Assembly (NCBI GenBank): GCA_963800275.1
Contig: CAWDAI010000006.1
Location: 442,075-506,074 of the forward strand
Length of the DNA: 64,000 bases
DNA from: JAFMJV01 sp963800275
GTDB lineage: Bacteria > Chloroflexota > Limnocylindria > Limnocylindrales > CSP1-4
Direction of reading: 5' to 3'
Under the pieces are notes generated by a model that had not been told where the DNA came from, ran no database searches, and was given only the letters and a program-made list of their open reading frames with translations. Positions 55,634 to 64,000 of the stretch are shown here, in pieces; within the stretch, counting starts at the first letter, position 1, and each line of letters begins with the position of its first letter. A program made the position numbers and the translations under genes.

Positions 55634-56871
55634 GTGAAGCTGACCGTCCTTGGCGGGAGCGGCGCATCCACTCCCGAGCTGCTCGACGCCGTAGCTTCGT
55701 GGCCCGGTGCCGGGCCACGACCCGTGCTCGAGGTCGTACTGCAAGGCCGGAACGCGGCCAAGCTTGAGGTGGTGGCCGAAGCCTGTCGTCAGCGCGTGGC
55801 CGGAGCCGGGGACGGTGTGGTCGTGAGCGCGGAGACCTCGCTCGAACGTGCGCTCGACGGGGCCGACTTCGTGCTCATCCAGGTTCGTATCGGTGGACTG
55901 GACGCGCGCCTGTTCGACGAGACCTTCCCGCGCGACTTTGGCCTTCCCGGCGAGGAGACGATGGGACCGGCGGCTTCGCGAACGCGATGCGGACGGTCCC
56001 GGCACTGGCGCCTCTGTGGGATGCCCTGATGGCGCATGCCAGCGGCGCCTTCATCATCAATCTCACCAATCCCTCGGGCATCGTCTCGCAGGCTGCGACC
56101 GCCTACACGGGGCTGCGCATCGTGTCGGTGTGCGACGGTCCGACCGCCTTCATCGCCGGTGTAGCCGCTGCCACCGGCAGAGGCCCAGCTGACATCGTGA
56201 CCGGGTATGCAGGCCTCAACCATGTCGGCTTCTGGGCTGATGCCGGCGTCGAGGTGCTCCAGTCGGCCCTGGGGGCCACCAGGGGCGTCGACTCCGAGGA
56301 TGTCGCGTCACTCGGAGCCCTGCCCACGCCCTACCTACGCTTCTACCTGCATCCTGATCGCGAGCTCGCCAAGCAGCGAGCCGCGGTCGAGAGTCGGGCA
56401 CAGCAGCTGCAGCGCATGGAAGCGGACATGCTGGCTCAGTATTCGGCTGGCGTGGAGCCCGAATCCCAGACCCGCCGCGGGGCCGTCTGGTACGCCTTGA
56501 CGATCGTGCCGCTCATCGACGCGGTCATCCGAGGCTCAGCCGAGGCGACCGTGCTCGGGCTACCCAACAAGGGAGCCGTCGATTGGGCGCCCTCGAAGGC
56601 GATGGTCGAGTTGCCGACCCGGGTCGCGGCTGGTGGGCATCTCGAACGAACGCCGGCGGCCACGTTCAGCGACGCCACCGTCTCCCTGTTGAAGGCGCAC
56701 GCGGGGTACGAGGATGCGACCGCTCGTGCACTCACCGGGGCCCGCTCCCCGGACGATGTCGCGGCTCGGCGGAGTGTGCTCGTGGCTGCGCTGGCGCACA
56801 ACCCACTCGTCGAGGACGAGACGCTCGCGACGCGCCTGGTCGATCACATCCTCGCGTACTCTCCGACCTGA
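55634..56871 (+). CDS. Glycoside hydrolase family 4 (6-phospho-glycosidase-like), frameshifted
   Basis: NAD- and metal-dependent glycosidase that works through C3 oxidation. About 412 residues from GTG 55634 (MKLTVLGGSGASTPEL is the usual GH4 opening); TTG 55619 and GTG 55625 are in-frame alternatives. One missing G near 55968 restores EETMGPGGFANAMRTVPAL. Further motifs: IINLTNPSGIVSQA, VCDGP and YAGLNHVGFW. Whether the substrate is phosphorylated cannot be told. It follows the DegT gene directly and precedes the ROK kinase gene. Confidence 0.8.
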
Positions 56872-56904
56872 GCCGGCAGGCGTTGCGTACCAACGAGGCC
56901 GCTC

Positions 56905-57848
56905 GTGCTGGCGGTTGACATCGGTGGCACCAAGACCTCCGTCGCGGCGGTGGAGGGCATGCCCGACGAAGGCTTCCAGCCCCTCCGGCCGCCCAGCCGG
57001 TTCGCGACGGTGAGCGATCCCGCAGTCCTTCCTGGATGCCTTGCTGCGGTCGGCAGGGGAGGCAATGCCACGGGGTCGGCGTCCCGTCGCGGTCGGGATC
57101 GGCGTGCCAGGGCCACTGGATCCGGATCGGGGCGTGATCGAGACCTCGCCCAATATCGGTTGGCGTGACCTGCCACTCGCCCGATTGGTCTCGGAGCGCT
57201 TCGGTGGGATCCCAACGGTGATCGAGGACGACGCCAACACGGGCGCGTTGGGCGAGGCCATCGCCGGAGTCCGGGCGAGGGGCCGACCCCTTCGCGTACC
57301 TGCCCTTGGGTACGGGCCTGGGCTGCGGCCTCGTGGTGGGAGGCCGGATCGTCCATGGCGCGCACGGGTCGAGTGGCGAGGTCGGTCACCTTGCGGTCGA
57401 TCGCCGGATCGGGCCCCGCTGCAGCTGTGGCCGTCGCAACTGCGTGGAGATCTGGTGTGCAGGCGCGGGTCTGGCGCGCCGGGCGCGCGAACGTTGGCCA
57501 CGCGCCATCCTCGCGAATGGTGCTCATGCCCCACGCGATGCGGCCTCGGTCTTCGCCCTGGCCAAGACGGGGGATACCGCGGCCGTGGAGCTGGTCGGCC
57601 AGGCCACCCATGCACTGGCCGTCGGGCTGGCTGCGATCATGGCGGCGGTCGATCCGGCGGTGGTCAGCGTCGGCGGCACCATCGGCCGATCCCAGTCGAG
57701 CTTCGTGCGGGCGGCATTCAGGGAGGCCCAGTCGTTGGTGATGCGCGGCGCCGGCGTCGGTGTCCGGTTCCGCGTTCCGGAGACAGGCGATGCGAGCGTC
57801 TTGTGCGGTGCGGCTGTCCTCGGGGTGCGAGCCGCGGTCGGGTCATGA
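56905..57848 (+). CDS. ROK-family sugar kinase (glucokinase-like), frameshifted
   Basis: Phosphorylates a hexose with ATP. About 314 residues after correcting two insertions (near 57031 and 57278). Motifs: LAVDIGGTKTSVAAVEG at the start, VGIGVPGPLDPDRGVIETSP, EDDANTGALGEA, PLGTGLGCGLVVGGRIVHGA and the zinc motif CSCGRRNCVE, slightly variant from CxCGxxGCxE. No N-terminal helix-turn-helix, so it is a kinase rather than a repressor. GTG start. Its stop overlaps the GntR start (ATGA). Confidence 0.8.
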
Positions 57849-58577
57849 GCTCCGAGCAGCGAGACCGCCGGCCACTTCCCATCCAGTTGCGCGAGCGGAT
57901 CTTCGCGCTCATCGAAGAAGAGGGGATGCAGCCCAGGCGACCAGTTGCCGACGGAGGCCGTGCTTGCCAACCGTTTCGGAGTGGGACGTACGACGGCTCG
58001 CGAGGCACTCAAGTTGCTGGAGCAGGACGGCATCGTGGATGTTCGCCACGGGTCCGGACGATTCGTCTCGCAGGTGGCCACGCTGGAGCGACCGATCACG
58101 CGCCTCGAAAGCGTGACCGAGATGATGCATGCCCTCGGACGCACGGTCGTCAATCGAGTGGAGTCGGTCACGCTGCGGGGGGCGACGGCGGAGGAGTCCG
58201 AGTTGATGCATCTACCGGAGCGGCACCCGGTGGTGGAGTTGGTTCGGGTGCGGCTCCACGGCGACGAGGCGCTCATCTATTCGGTCGATGTCGTTCCGCG
58301 GGACCGGGTCCGCGAGTCGATCGAGGAGGTCGATTGGTCGGGTTCGCTGCTCGAGCTGCTCGACGGCAACGGTGCCCGGGTCATCTCGGCCATGACCCAG
58401 CTACGGGTCGTACCGCTACCGGAGGAGGCGAGGGCAGCCGTGGGAGATATGAGTGGGCAACCCTGGATCCTACTCATCCAACGCAACATCGACCGAAGTG
58501 GGAATGTCGTGATCTACTCCCACGACTATCACCGCTATGACAGCTTCAGCTTCAGCGTCTTCCGGCAGCGTGCCTAA
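57845..58577 (+). CDS. GntR-family (HutC/UTRA) transcriptional regulator, frameshifted
   Basis: About 243 residues after correcting one inserted A near 57935, which restores EEGMQPGDQLPTEAVLANRF, a standard winged-helix start; GVGRTTAREALKLLEQDG follows. The C-terminal part is a UTRA-type ligand domain (HPVVELVRVRLHGDEALIYS). Last gene of the second sugar operon and the likely owner of the TGTCNGACA operators at 51254 and 54448. The effector would be a phosphosugar or imported sugar. Confidence 0.8.
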
Positions 58578-58752
58578 TCGGGTCAAGCTCCGCTCGCACC
58601 AAGACATCGGGGGTGGGAGTCGTGGTCGCAGGATGGAGAAGTCGCGCGCGTCGGCGTCCCTGGGTGGCTTGTTCGGGGCAGTAAGCTTGGCCTCCACGAG
58701 GGCATCGCGAGCCTGACCCAGATCTCGGAGACCTGAAGCGCCCTGGGTTTCG
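58578..58752 (-). other. Left flank of the IS element: possible C-terminal part of an interrupted gene
   Basis: Minus-strand frame reads ETQGASGLRDLGQARDALVE and continues open towards 58578. If the IS and one target copy are removed, it joins in frame to a stretch right of the element (60044-60150: YPREDEKRKLGPLADELGRL, then NRPDF). I do not recognise the product. Confidence 0.3.
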
Positions 58753-58774
58753 TGGAGACCCGGATCGATAGGGT

Positions 58775-59661
58775 TCAGGCGGCCGTGGCCACCTGCTGCG
58801 TGGCCCAGTATGCGGCCTCGTACTCGGCCGGTGGGATGTCGCCGCAGGCGCCGTGGAGCCGCTGCGTGTTCCACCAGTGGACCCAGGCGCGGTCGCGGCT
58901 CGACGTCCTCGACGGAGCGCCAGGGACCCCGGCGGTTGATGAGCTCGGCCTTGTAGAGGCCGTTGACGGTCTCCGCGAGGGCGTTGTCGTAACTGTCGCC
59001 CTTCGAGCCGACCGAACTCACGGCGCCCGCGTCCTCCAGGCGCTCGGTGTAGCGAATGGCCAGGTATTGACCGCCGCGGTCCGAGTGATGCACCAGGCCG
59101 GCGAGGGTCCGGTCGCCCCGGGTGAAGATGGCCATCTCGAGCGCATCGAGCGCGAGGTCGGTGCGCAGCGAGGCTGACACCCGCCAGCCGACGATGCGGC
59201 GGCTGAAGGCGTCGATGACGAAGGACGCGTAGCAGAAGCCGGCCCGGGTCCAGACATAGGTCAGGTCGGCCACCCAGAGGCGGTCGGGCACATCGGCGGT
59301 GAAGACGCGCTCGACGAGGTCGGCCGGTCGCTGGCTCCCGGGCGCCGGGATCGTGGTGCGCACCCGCTTGGTCCGCGTGGCCCCACACAGGCCGAGCTCG
59401 GCCATGAGGCGTCCGACGCGGTCACGACCGACGTCGAAGCCCTCCCGGCGCAGCTGGTGCCAGACCTTGCGGACGCCGTAGACCGCGAAGTTGCCGTCGT
59501 GCACCCGGCTGATCTCGGGCTTCAGCTCCGCGTCCCGGCACGGCCCGGGCCGACGGCGGACGGCACCTGGCCGCGTAGTAGGTGGATGGGGCGATCTCCA
59601 GGACCTGGCAGATCGGCTCGACCCCGAAGGTGTCGCGGTGGGCGTCGATGTAGCGGGTCAT
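58775..59661 (-). CDS. IS3-family transposase OrfB (DDE integrase), frameshifted
   Basis: About 295 residues after correcting insertions near 59536 and 58901. N-terminus MTRYIDAHRDTFGVEPICQV, then an HTH_21-like part (GVRKVWHQLRREGFDVGR). The rve catalytic core has WVADLTYVWT (first Asp), HHSDRGGQYLAIRY (second Asp) and SYDNALAETVNGLYKAELI (Glu). It ends HGACGDIPPAEYEAAYW. Start overlaps the orfA stop. Confidence 0.85.
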
Positions 59662-60010
59662 CGCTGCTGTGGGCGGTCGAGCTCCGCCGCGAAGAAAGCC
59701 GAGGCCGACTTCAGGATCTCGTTGGCCCGGCGCAACTCGCGGTTCTCCCGTTCGAGCTCCTTGAGGCGCTCACGGCATCCTCGGTCGTGGTGCCGGCGCG
59801 CCCGCCGCGGTCGACCTCGGCCTGGCGGACCCACTTGCGCAGCGACTCGGGGCCGATGCCGAGCTCGTCCGCGATGCGGGTGATCGTGCCGAAGCGCTCC
59901 TCGCCCCGGTCATAGGAGTCGAGGACCATGCGGATGGCCCGTTGCTTCAGCTCGGGTGGGTACTGGCGCGGCTTGGGCCGCCCGGTGCTGCCGGTGTTCG
60001 TGTCTGCCAT
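59658..60010 (-). CDS. IS3-family transposase OrfA, frameshifted
   Basis: About 117 residues: MADTNTGSTGRPKPRQYPPE, then a helix-turn-helix (RIADELGIGPESLRKWVRQAE) and, after restoring one deleted base near 59773, a leucine-zipper region ERLKELERENRELRRANEIL ending ASAFFAAELDRPQQR. This is the standard IS3 OrfA layout. ATG 60010; an upstream ATG at 60028 is in frame but lies at the terminal repeat. Confidence 0.83.
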
Positions 60011-60043
60011 GACTCCATGTTCCTCCAACTGCTGGAGTCTCCA

Positions 60044-60279
60044 TCGAAGTCAGGGCGGTTCAATCTCCCGAGCTCATCCGCGAGCGGGCCGAGCTTGCGC
60101 TTCTCGTCCTCGCGTGGGTATCGCGTGACATGTCCGCGAGACAGCGGTCCTGGTCGGTGATGACGAGCGTCATGGCGATCTCCTCGAGCAACTCGTCCCT
60201 CCGCGTCTTCCTATACGCTCTAGCAGCATCAGGCTTCCAGAGCATCACGGAAATCACGCCGATGTGAGCGTGAAACCTA
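60044..60279. other. Interval between IS element and tRNA-Arg
   Basis: On the minus strand a frame contains AYRKTRRDELLEEIAMTLVI and TDQDRCLADMSR, then after an apparent shift YPREDEKRKLGPLADELGRL running to the IS junction. It may be the 5' part of the gene interrupted by the IS. No recognised domain. Confidence 0.3.
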
Positions 60280-60354
60280 GCGCCCGTAGCTCAGTGGATA
60301 GAGCATCTGACTTCGGATAGAGGGTCGGGGGTTCGAATCCCTCCGGGCGCGCCA
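60280..60354 (+). tRNA. tRNA-Arg (TCG), one base missing in the anticodon stem
   Basis: Acceptor GCGCCCG/CGGGCGC, D arm GCTC...GAGC, anticodon loop CTTCGGA (anticodon TCG), T arm GGGGGTTCGAATCCCTC and an encoded CCA. The anticodon stem reads TCTGA on the 5' side but TAGAG-type on the 3' side; TCAGA is expected, so one C is missing after GGAT. As written the stem cannot form. Confidence 0.85.
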
Positions 60355-60371
60355 ATCTCTGAGCGTGAAAG

Positions 60372-60405
60372 CGCCCCTCCGTTCGGTTCGGAGGGGCGTT
60401 CGTTT
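60372..60405 (+). terminator. Terminator of tRNA-Arg
   Basis: CGCCCCTCCG (60372-60381) pairs with CGGAGGGGCG (60389-60398), followed by TTCGTTTG. Confidence 0.75.
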
Positions 60406-60453
60406 GTGGGTTACCGCCTGCGTACCGCTCCAGGAGACTCTGGCAACGAGAGA

Positions 60454-60478
60454 AGGCCCGCCCTCACGGGACGGGCCT
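60454..60478 (-). terminator. Terminator of the small secreted protein gene
   Basis: AGGCCCG (60454-60460) with CGGGCCT (60472-60478). On the minus strand it is followed by TCTCTCG. It is nearly identical to the hairpin at 34857-34884, which ends a similar small secreted-protein gene. Confidence 0.55.
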
Positions 60479-60542
60479 CCTTCAGCTGTAGCAGCTTCGC
60501 GGACGGTGGGTTGCGCGACCCCGCTGGCTGTCGTGGGCCACC

Positions 60543-61048
60543 TCACCCCGCGTCGAAGATCGCGAAGTCGGCGGTGCCCGCATCGAACGTGAGCAGATCG
60601 CCCCCACACTGCGGCGCGTTCTCATTTGGGTCACTCGGGGTGAAGTTGAACTGGTAGCTGGTCGGGCCGTTCTCGACGATCGTGATTGCGACGTACTCGC
60701 CAACCTCGAACCGCTCGTTGTTGGCATCGGCCGGGTCCTGGCCCTGCTCCTTGGTGACCTCGCCGATAGGCAGGCGCTGGTGCCCTCGACACTGAAGTCG
60801 ACGATGTCACCTTGGACCAGGTAGACCGTCTCGCCAATTCCGGCCGGCTCCTTGTAGTCGAAGGTGAAGTGGCCCGTGACATCGGAACGCTTGTGGCTCG
60901 CCGTGACGTTGAGTGTCGGGTTGCCGTAGCTCCCGCCGCTCCAGGTGCCCGACCCGGCGACCAGGTCGAACTTGGGTGCGGCCACCGCCGGCGCGGCCAG
61001 CGCGGCCACCAGGCCGAGACTCAGGCCGAATGTGAGTAGACGCTTCAT
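60543..61048 (-). CDS. Hypothetical secreted protein, frameshifted
   Basis: About 168 residues after restoring one missing base near 60779. Signal peptide MKRLLTFGLSLGLVAALAAP (cleavage after AVAA), then a beta-rich mature protein (GTWSGGSYGNPTLNVTASHK; EVGEYVAITIVENGPTSYQF; TFDAGTADFAIFDAG). Without correction the frame runs on as arginine/serine-rich sequence to 60482. No family recognised. Confidence 0.65.
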
Positions 61049-61249
61049 GAGTGGTCCTCCAACTTGCGGTCGCCTCTGGGTAAGCGCGACACCCACTCGG
61101 AGCCGCACTGAGGCGACACATGGGCCGGGCAACTGGTGTGCGCCCGGCACTCCTCTGGACCGGACCTCTTAGCACCTTACGCAACACAAGTAGTACATCT
61201 ACGTACGGGCTCGCGACCCCACACGCCGCGGGAGTTCGCCCCAGCGTCG

Positions 61250-61918
61250 GCGTCGGCGACAACGGCGAGCATGGACAAGCTGGTACGCGCTGGCTGCGTC
61301 GTGGCGGCGCTCATTGGTCTGGGGCGGGAAGCTCGAGCGAGCCGCCAACACCGCCGCGGCGTCTGACGCCTGGGCTGGACTTCCGCGACCTGCTGCTCCG
61401 GTACGTCGTCTTCGACCTTGAGACTCGTGATCTACGTCACGCTCGGCTTCATGCTCGTCAATCTGACCGGGACCTACATCAATGCGGGCCGCTTCGAGGA
61501 GTCCTTGGAACTCTTCGAGGAACACCTCGACGTCACGGCCCGTGCCGGCAACCCGCACATGCTCGGACGCGCCCACCTCCAGAGGTCTCAAGCGCTGCTG
61601 TCGCTCGGGCGGTCCCGGGAGGCAAAGAAGCGTTGGGCCGAATCGGGCCACGTGGACCGATCAGCCACAGCAGACCAAGGACGTCATCGATCGTTGAAAC
61701 GGCTTTCCGCTTCGCGTGCGATCCTCAGGTTGCGCTGGCACGCCTCGCGGCTGACGGTGATGACACGCTGTTGGCGAGCCATGGCACGATGGACGTCGCT
61801 CGCTGGCAGGGCCGTGCGGCCTATCGGCTTCGAAGCGCTCCGCGACCAAGATCTCAGGGACCTCGCAGTCGCCGCGGCCGACATGCTCGACCTCGGGTAC
61901 GTCATGCACAGCCTCTGA
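61250..61918 (+). pseudogene. Decayed TPR-containing protein fragment
   Basis: Frame 61418-61918 contains a TPR-like helix pair (YINAGRFEESLELFEEHLDV; LGRAHLQRSQALLSLGRSRE), but pieces before it (RAGCVVAALIGLGREA near 61285; GKLERAANTAAASDAWAG in another frame) and after it (DLRDLAVAAADMLDLGY) are split over frames. TPRs of this type occur in ATPase regulators and cyclase-like proteins. No start can be assigned. The following 61919-62073 holds nothing I can support. Confidence 0.35.
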
Positions 61919-62073
61919 GATGCGGGTGGACGAGGCCCTCATGGCGGCGCGGGCTGGCGAGGACGACGGTCGAGCTGAGACGGTAGGTGATGCGTGCGCG
62001 ACGTATGGCTTCCACCCCTGGCTCGGATCGGTGCCAGAGACGCGCTGGCTGTCACCCTAGATGACCACGGCAC

Positions 62074-62693
62074 CTAGCCCAGCGCCCGGATCGTCAGGCG
62101 GCTGACCACCTCGTCCACGTCGACGACCCGCTCCACGACGTCGACCACCTCGTCCTCGTCAACGAGGTCGTCCACGATGCCCCGCAACACGACCGGGCGA
62201 CCGGCGTGCTGGACCTCCAGCGAGTCGGACAGGCTGCTGGTCCGGGCGTCGGCCTCGAGGGCCTCGCGAACACGTGCCCGACCTCGCCCTCGTCATCCAT
62301 GAGGCCGTCGTGGTGATCCTGGTCGTACGGCTCGGCGGTGGCGTCCACGGAGAAGCCGGCTGCGATCTTCGGATTCCCCTGGTCGTCAGAGCCGACGGTG
62401 GGTGGATCGATCGGCGCAACCCAGGGGACGCCCTCCTCGGCAGCCACGCTGGGGTCGTTCGTCTCGTCCACGCGCGGGTCCGTCTCTGTCAGAGGATCGA
62501 CCTCGGGTCCACCGGACGGCGCCTCGCCCCCCAGGGCCTCGGGGTCTCCTTGATAGACGCTCGTGTCGTCGATGCTCGCCTCGGGTTGCAGACCGTCCTC
62601 TGTCGGGAGCTCGCCCCGCCCGATGTCAGGCTGCCGCTCCCGCTCTTCGTCGTTCGTCCTGGAGTCTCGGCTCATTCCGCTCGTCCTGGCCAT
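62074..62693 (-). CDS. Acidic BON-domain-like protein, frameshifted
   Basis: About 206 residues after restoring one missing base near 62278. The N-terminal 130 residues are acidic and disordered (DERERQPDI-like, EALGGEAPSGGPEVDPLTET). The C-terminus looks like a BON domain (RVREALEADARTSSLSDSLE; VVLRGIVDDLVDEDEVVDVV), a fold often linked to membranes or phospholipids and to osmotic stress. ATG 62693; no close partner gene. Confidence 0.6.
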
Positions 62694-62969
62694 CTCGTCA
62701 CCTCGGTCGACTTTCCTGCGATACCTCAAAATAAGGCTCCCTGACAAGTCATCACAGGGCCAACGGCGAACAGCTGCGCAGCGTTGCATGGGCGTGCCAG
62801 AACCCGCCCTCATCGGGTAGGTTGGGGTGGCCGGGGCGTCGCTGTTGCGTCGACGTCGATCGCTCGGTCGCCCTTGGTCCCAGCGGCGCCCTTCTTGGGG
62901 CCGAACGGCCGGTGCCTGCTGTCCCTGACGAGCCTACGATGACTTCCGATCGAAGAGAGGTCCTGCAGC

Positions 62970-63953
62970 ATGTTCGCTGTACGAGTCATCGTCACGTTGG
63001 CCATGGTGGCGCTTCTCGGCTCCCTCCCAGTCAACGCCCTGGGTGAGCCCACTCGGCCGGACCCCGTGCCCCCGCGGGCGTCGCCGGGTTGCGGCGTCCC
63101 GGCCTCGGCCGCCGAGATCGCGGATGCCGGCACGATGACCATGGACGGGGTCGAACGCAGCTGGCTGATCCACGTGCCGGCCGCGTACGATGGCGTGACA
63201 CCCATCCCGCTCGTGGTCCTGCTCCACGGCCTCGGGGAGGACAGCGGCATCATCCGCAACTTCACCACATCCGGGTTGCCGGACAGGGCATCCTTCGCCA
63301 TCGTCGCGCCCCTGGGGAGCGGCGTCATCACGCGCTGGATGTGGGATCTCGGCGACAGCAGCTACGACCTGTCAGCCGCGAACCCGGACATCGCCTTCAT
63401 CGCGGCCTTGCTCGATGAGCTCGAGGGCAGCCTCTGCCTCGACGAGGCCCGCCTGTACGCAGCGGGCTACTCCAACGGCGCCATCGGCGTGTCCGCGCTG
63501 GGGTGTGTCCTGGAGGGCCGCATCGCCGCCATCGCCGCGGTCAACGGCCTGACCGACTTCGGCGATGAGTGTGCCCTCGAGCGGGCCATGCCCACGCTCG
63601 GTATCCAGGCCGCCGACGACCCCTACGTGCTCATCGACGGCGGGTGGGGCCGCATCGATGCCTTCATGCTCGAGGATTTCGTAAGCTACGCCGACCAGCC
63701 CATCACGAGCTGGCCCGGCTTCCAGCGCTCATTCGGGGAGCGACTCGAGGGCATCGCCGGGCGAAACGGCTGCGAACTCTCGTCCGAGACGGTCGAACTC
63801 GGCGATCAAGCGCAGCTGCAGACATGGGCGTGCCCCCCGGGGGCTGACGTCGAGCTTGTCGTGACGCTCGGAAGTGGGCACGCCTGGCCTACCGCGAACC
63901 TCGACGCCAGCGCGACCATCTGGAAGTTCTTCGAGCGCCAGGCCCTGTCGTAA
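62970..63953 (+). CDS. Secreted esterase of the PHB depolymerase/LpqC-like family
   Basis: A 327-residue exported alpha/beta hydrolase. Signal peptide MFAVRVIVTLAMVALLGSLP. Catalytic features: oxyanion region LVVLLHGLGEDSG near residue 83, nucleophile elbow AAGYSNGAIG near residue 168, and a C-terminal GSGHAWP His near residue 308. This order fits feruloyl/acetyl esterases and PHB depolymerases; the substrate is unknown. Intact, just outside the frameshift-dense zone. AGAGAGG lies upstream of the ATG. Confidence 0.8.
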   Translation: MFAVRVIVTLAMVALLGSLPVNALGEPTRPDPVPPRASPGCGVPASAAEIADAGTMTMDGVERSWLIHVPAAYDGVTPIPLVVLLHGLGEDSGIIRNFTTSGLPDRASFAIVAPLGSGVITRWMWDLGDSSYDLSAANPDIAFIAALLDELEGSLCLDEARLYAAGYSNGAIGVSALGCVLEGRIAAIAAVNGLTDFGDECALERAMPTLGIQAADDPYVLIDGGWGRIDAFMLEDFVSYADQPITSWPGFQRSFGERLEGIAGRNGCELSSETVELGDQAQLQTWACPPGADVELVVTLGSGHAWPTANLDASATIWKFFERQALS

Positions 63954-64000
63954 GCCTCAGCGTGGGGCAACTCGGAGGTTCTCTGAGGGGTCGATAGAGA

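Larger units (their letters stand above)
58753..60043 (-). mobile_element. IS3-family insertion sequence, 1,291 bp
   Basis: Bounded by imperfect terminal inverted repeats beginning TGGAGAC (58753-58759) and ending GTCTCCA (60037-60043). A 3-bp direct repeat TCG flanks both ends, matching the usual IS3 target duplication. It carries orfA and orfB on the minus strand with overlapping ATGA between them. All three frameshifts within it (two in orfB, one in orfA) would inactivate transposition if real. Confidence 0.85.

Noticed and set aside
1..64000. CRISPR arrays, rRNA genes, replication origin
   Set aside because: No regularly spaced repeats, no rRNA-like sequence, no DnaA-box cluster or dnaA/gidA-type neighbours were seen.

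Overview
The window is about 64 kb of GC-rich bacterial DNA that most resembles Chloroflexota (Limnocylindria/Thermomicrobia-like). This placement is an inference from features: lipoprotein-like binding proteins whose signal peptides run into QDASPAA-type linkers, a B12-dependent class II ribonucleotide reductase, cupin-type glucose-6-phosphate isomerase, GAF/GGDEF signalling, and many genes with a TANNNT -10 box only 5-10 nt before the start codon (leaderless mRNAs). No rRNA or marker gene is present to fix the lineage.

Layout. 1-0.8 kb: 5' end of nrdJ (minus strand) with a structured leader, a promoter and paired NrdR-like boxes. 1.0-7.3 kb: a ribose-type locus (LacI repressor, ribokinase, binding protein, ATPase, permease) with three similar operators. 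7.3-25 kb: housekeeping genes (cytochrome c assembly, Zn-ribbon membrane protein, NYN RNase, HAD phosphatase, adenosine deaminase, leucyl aminopeptidase, prepilin peptidase, three adjacent M23 peptidoglycan hydrolases, GlgC, nicotinate phosphoribosyltransferase, NUDIX hydrolase, DUF5317 protein, GAF-GAF-GGDEF cyclase). 25-32.8 kb: an amino-sugar operon (ROK repressor, CUT1 importer without ATPase, GH3 hexosaminidase, SIS isomerase/deaminase). 32.8-44.6 kb: aldo/keto reductase, a phage terminase remnant, tRNA-His, BioY, an ABC-2 exporter, a LiaF-like envelope gene pair, a phosphodiester glycosidase and a luciferase-like oxidoreductase.

44.7-62.7 kb is different. It carries an SsnA/YgfK redox cluster, a second sugar operon (cupin GPI, CUT1 importer, DegT aminotransferase, GH4 glycosidase, ROK kinase, GntR repressor), an IS3-family element and tRNA-Arg. 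Nearly every gene there is interrupted by single-base indels: I count about 26, mostly insertions, including one in the tRNA anticodon stem. The first 44.6 kb has none. The restored reading frames are full length without nonsense mutations, so the zone is either poorly sequenced or decaying very recently. The window ends with an intact secreted esterase.

How the genes work together. Two sugar regulons have operators placed immediately downstream of their promoters (LacI sites GCGCAA-NCGN-TTGCGC; GntR sites TGTCNGACA), and two of these promoters are nearly identical (TTGACG, 18 bp, TAACGT). Hairpins follow the binding-protein genes of the ribose and amino-sugar operons and probably keep binding protein in excess over the membrane components. 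Neither CUT1 importer has its own ATPase, implying a shared one elsewhere in the genome.
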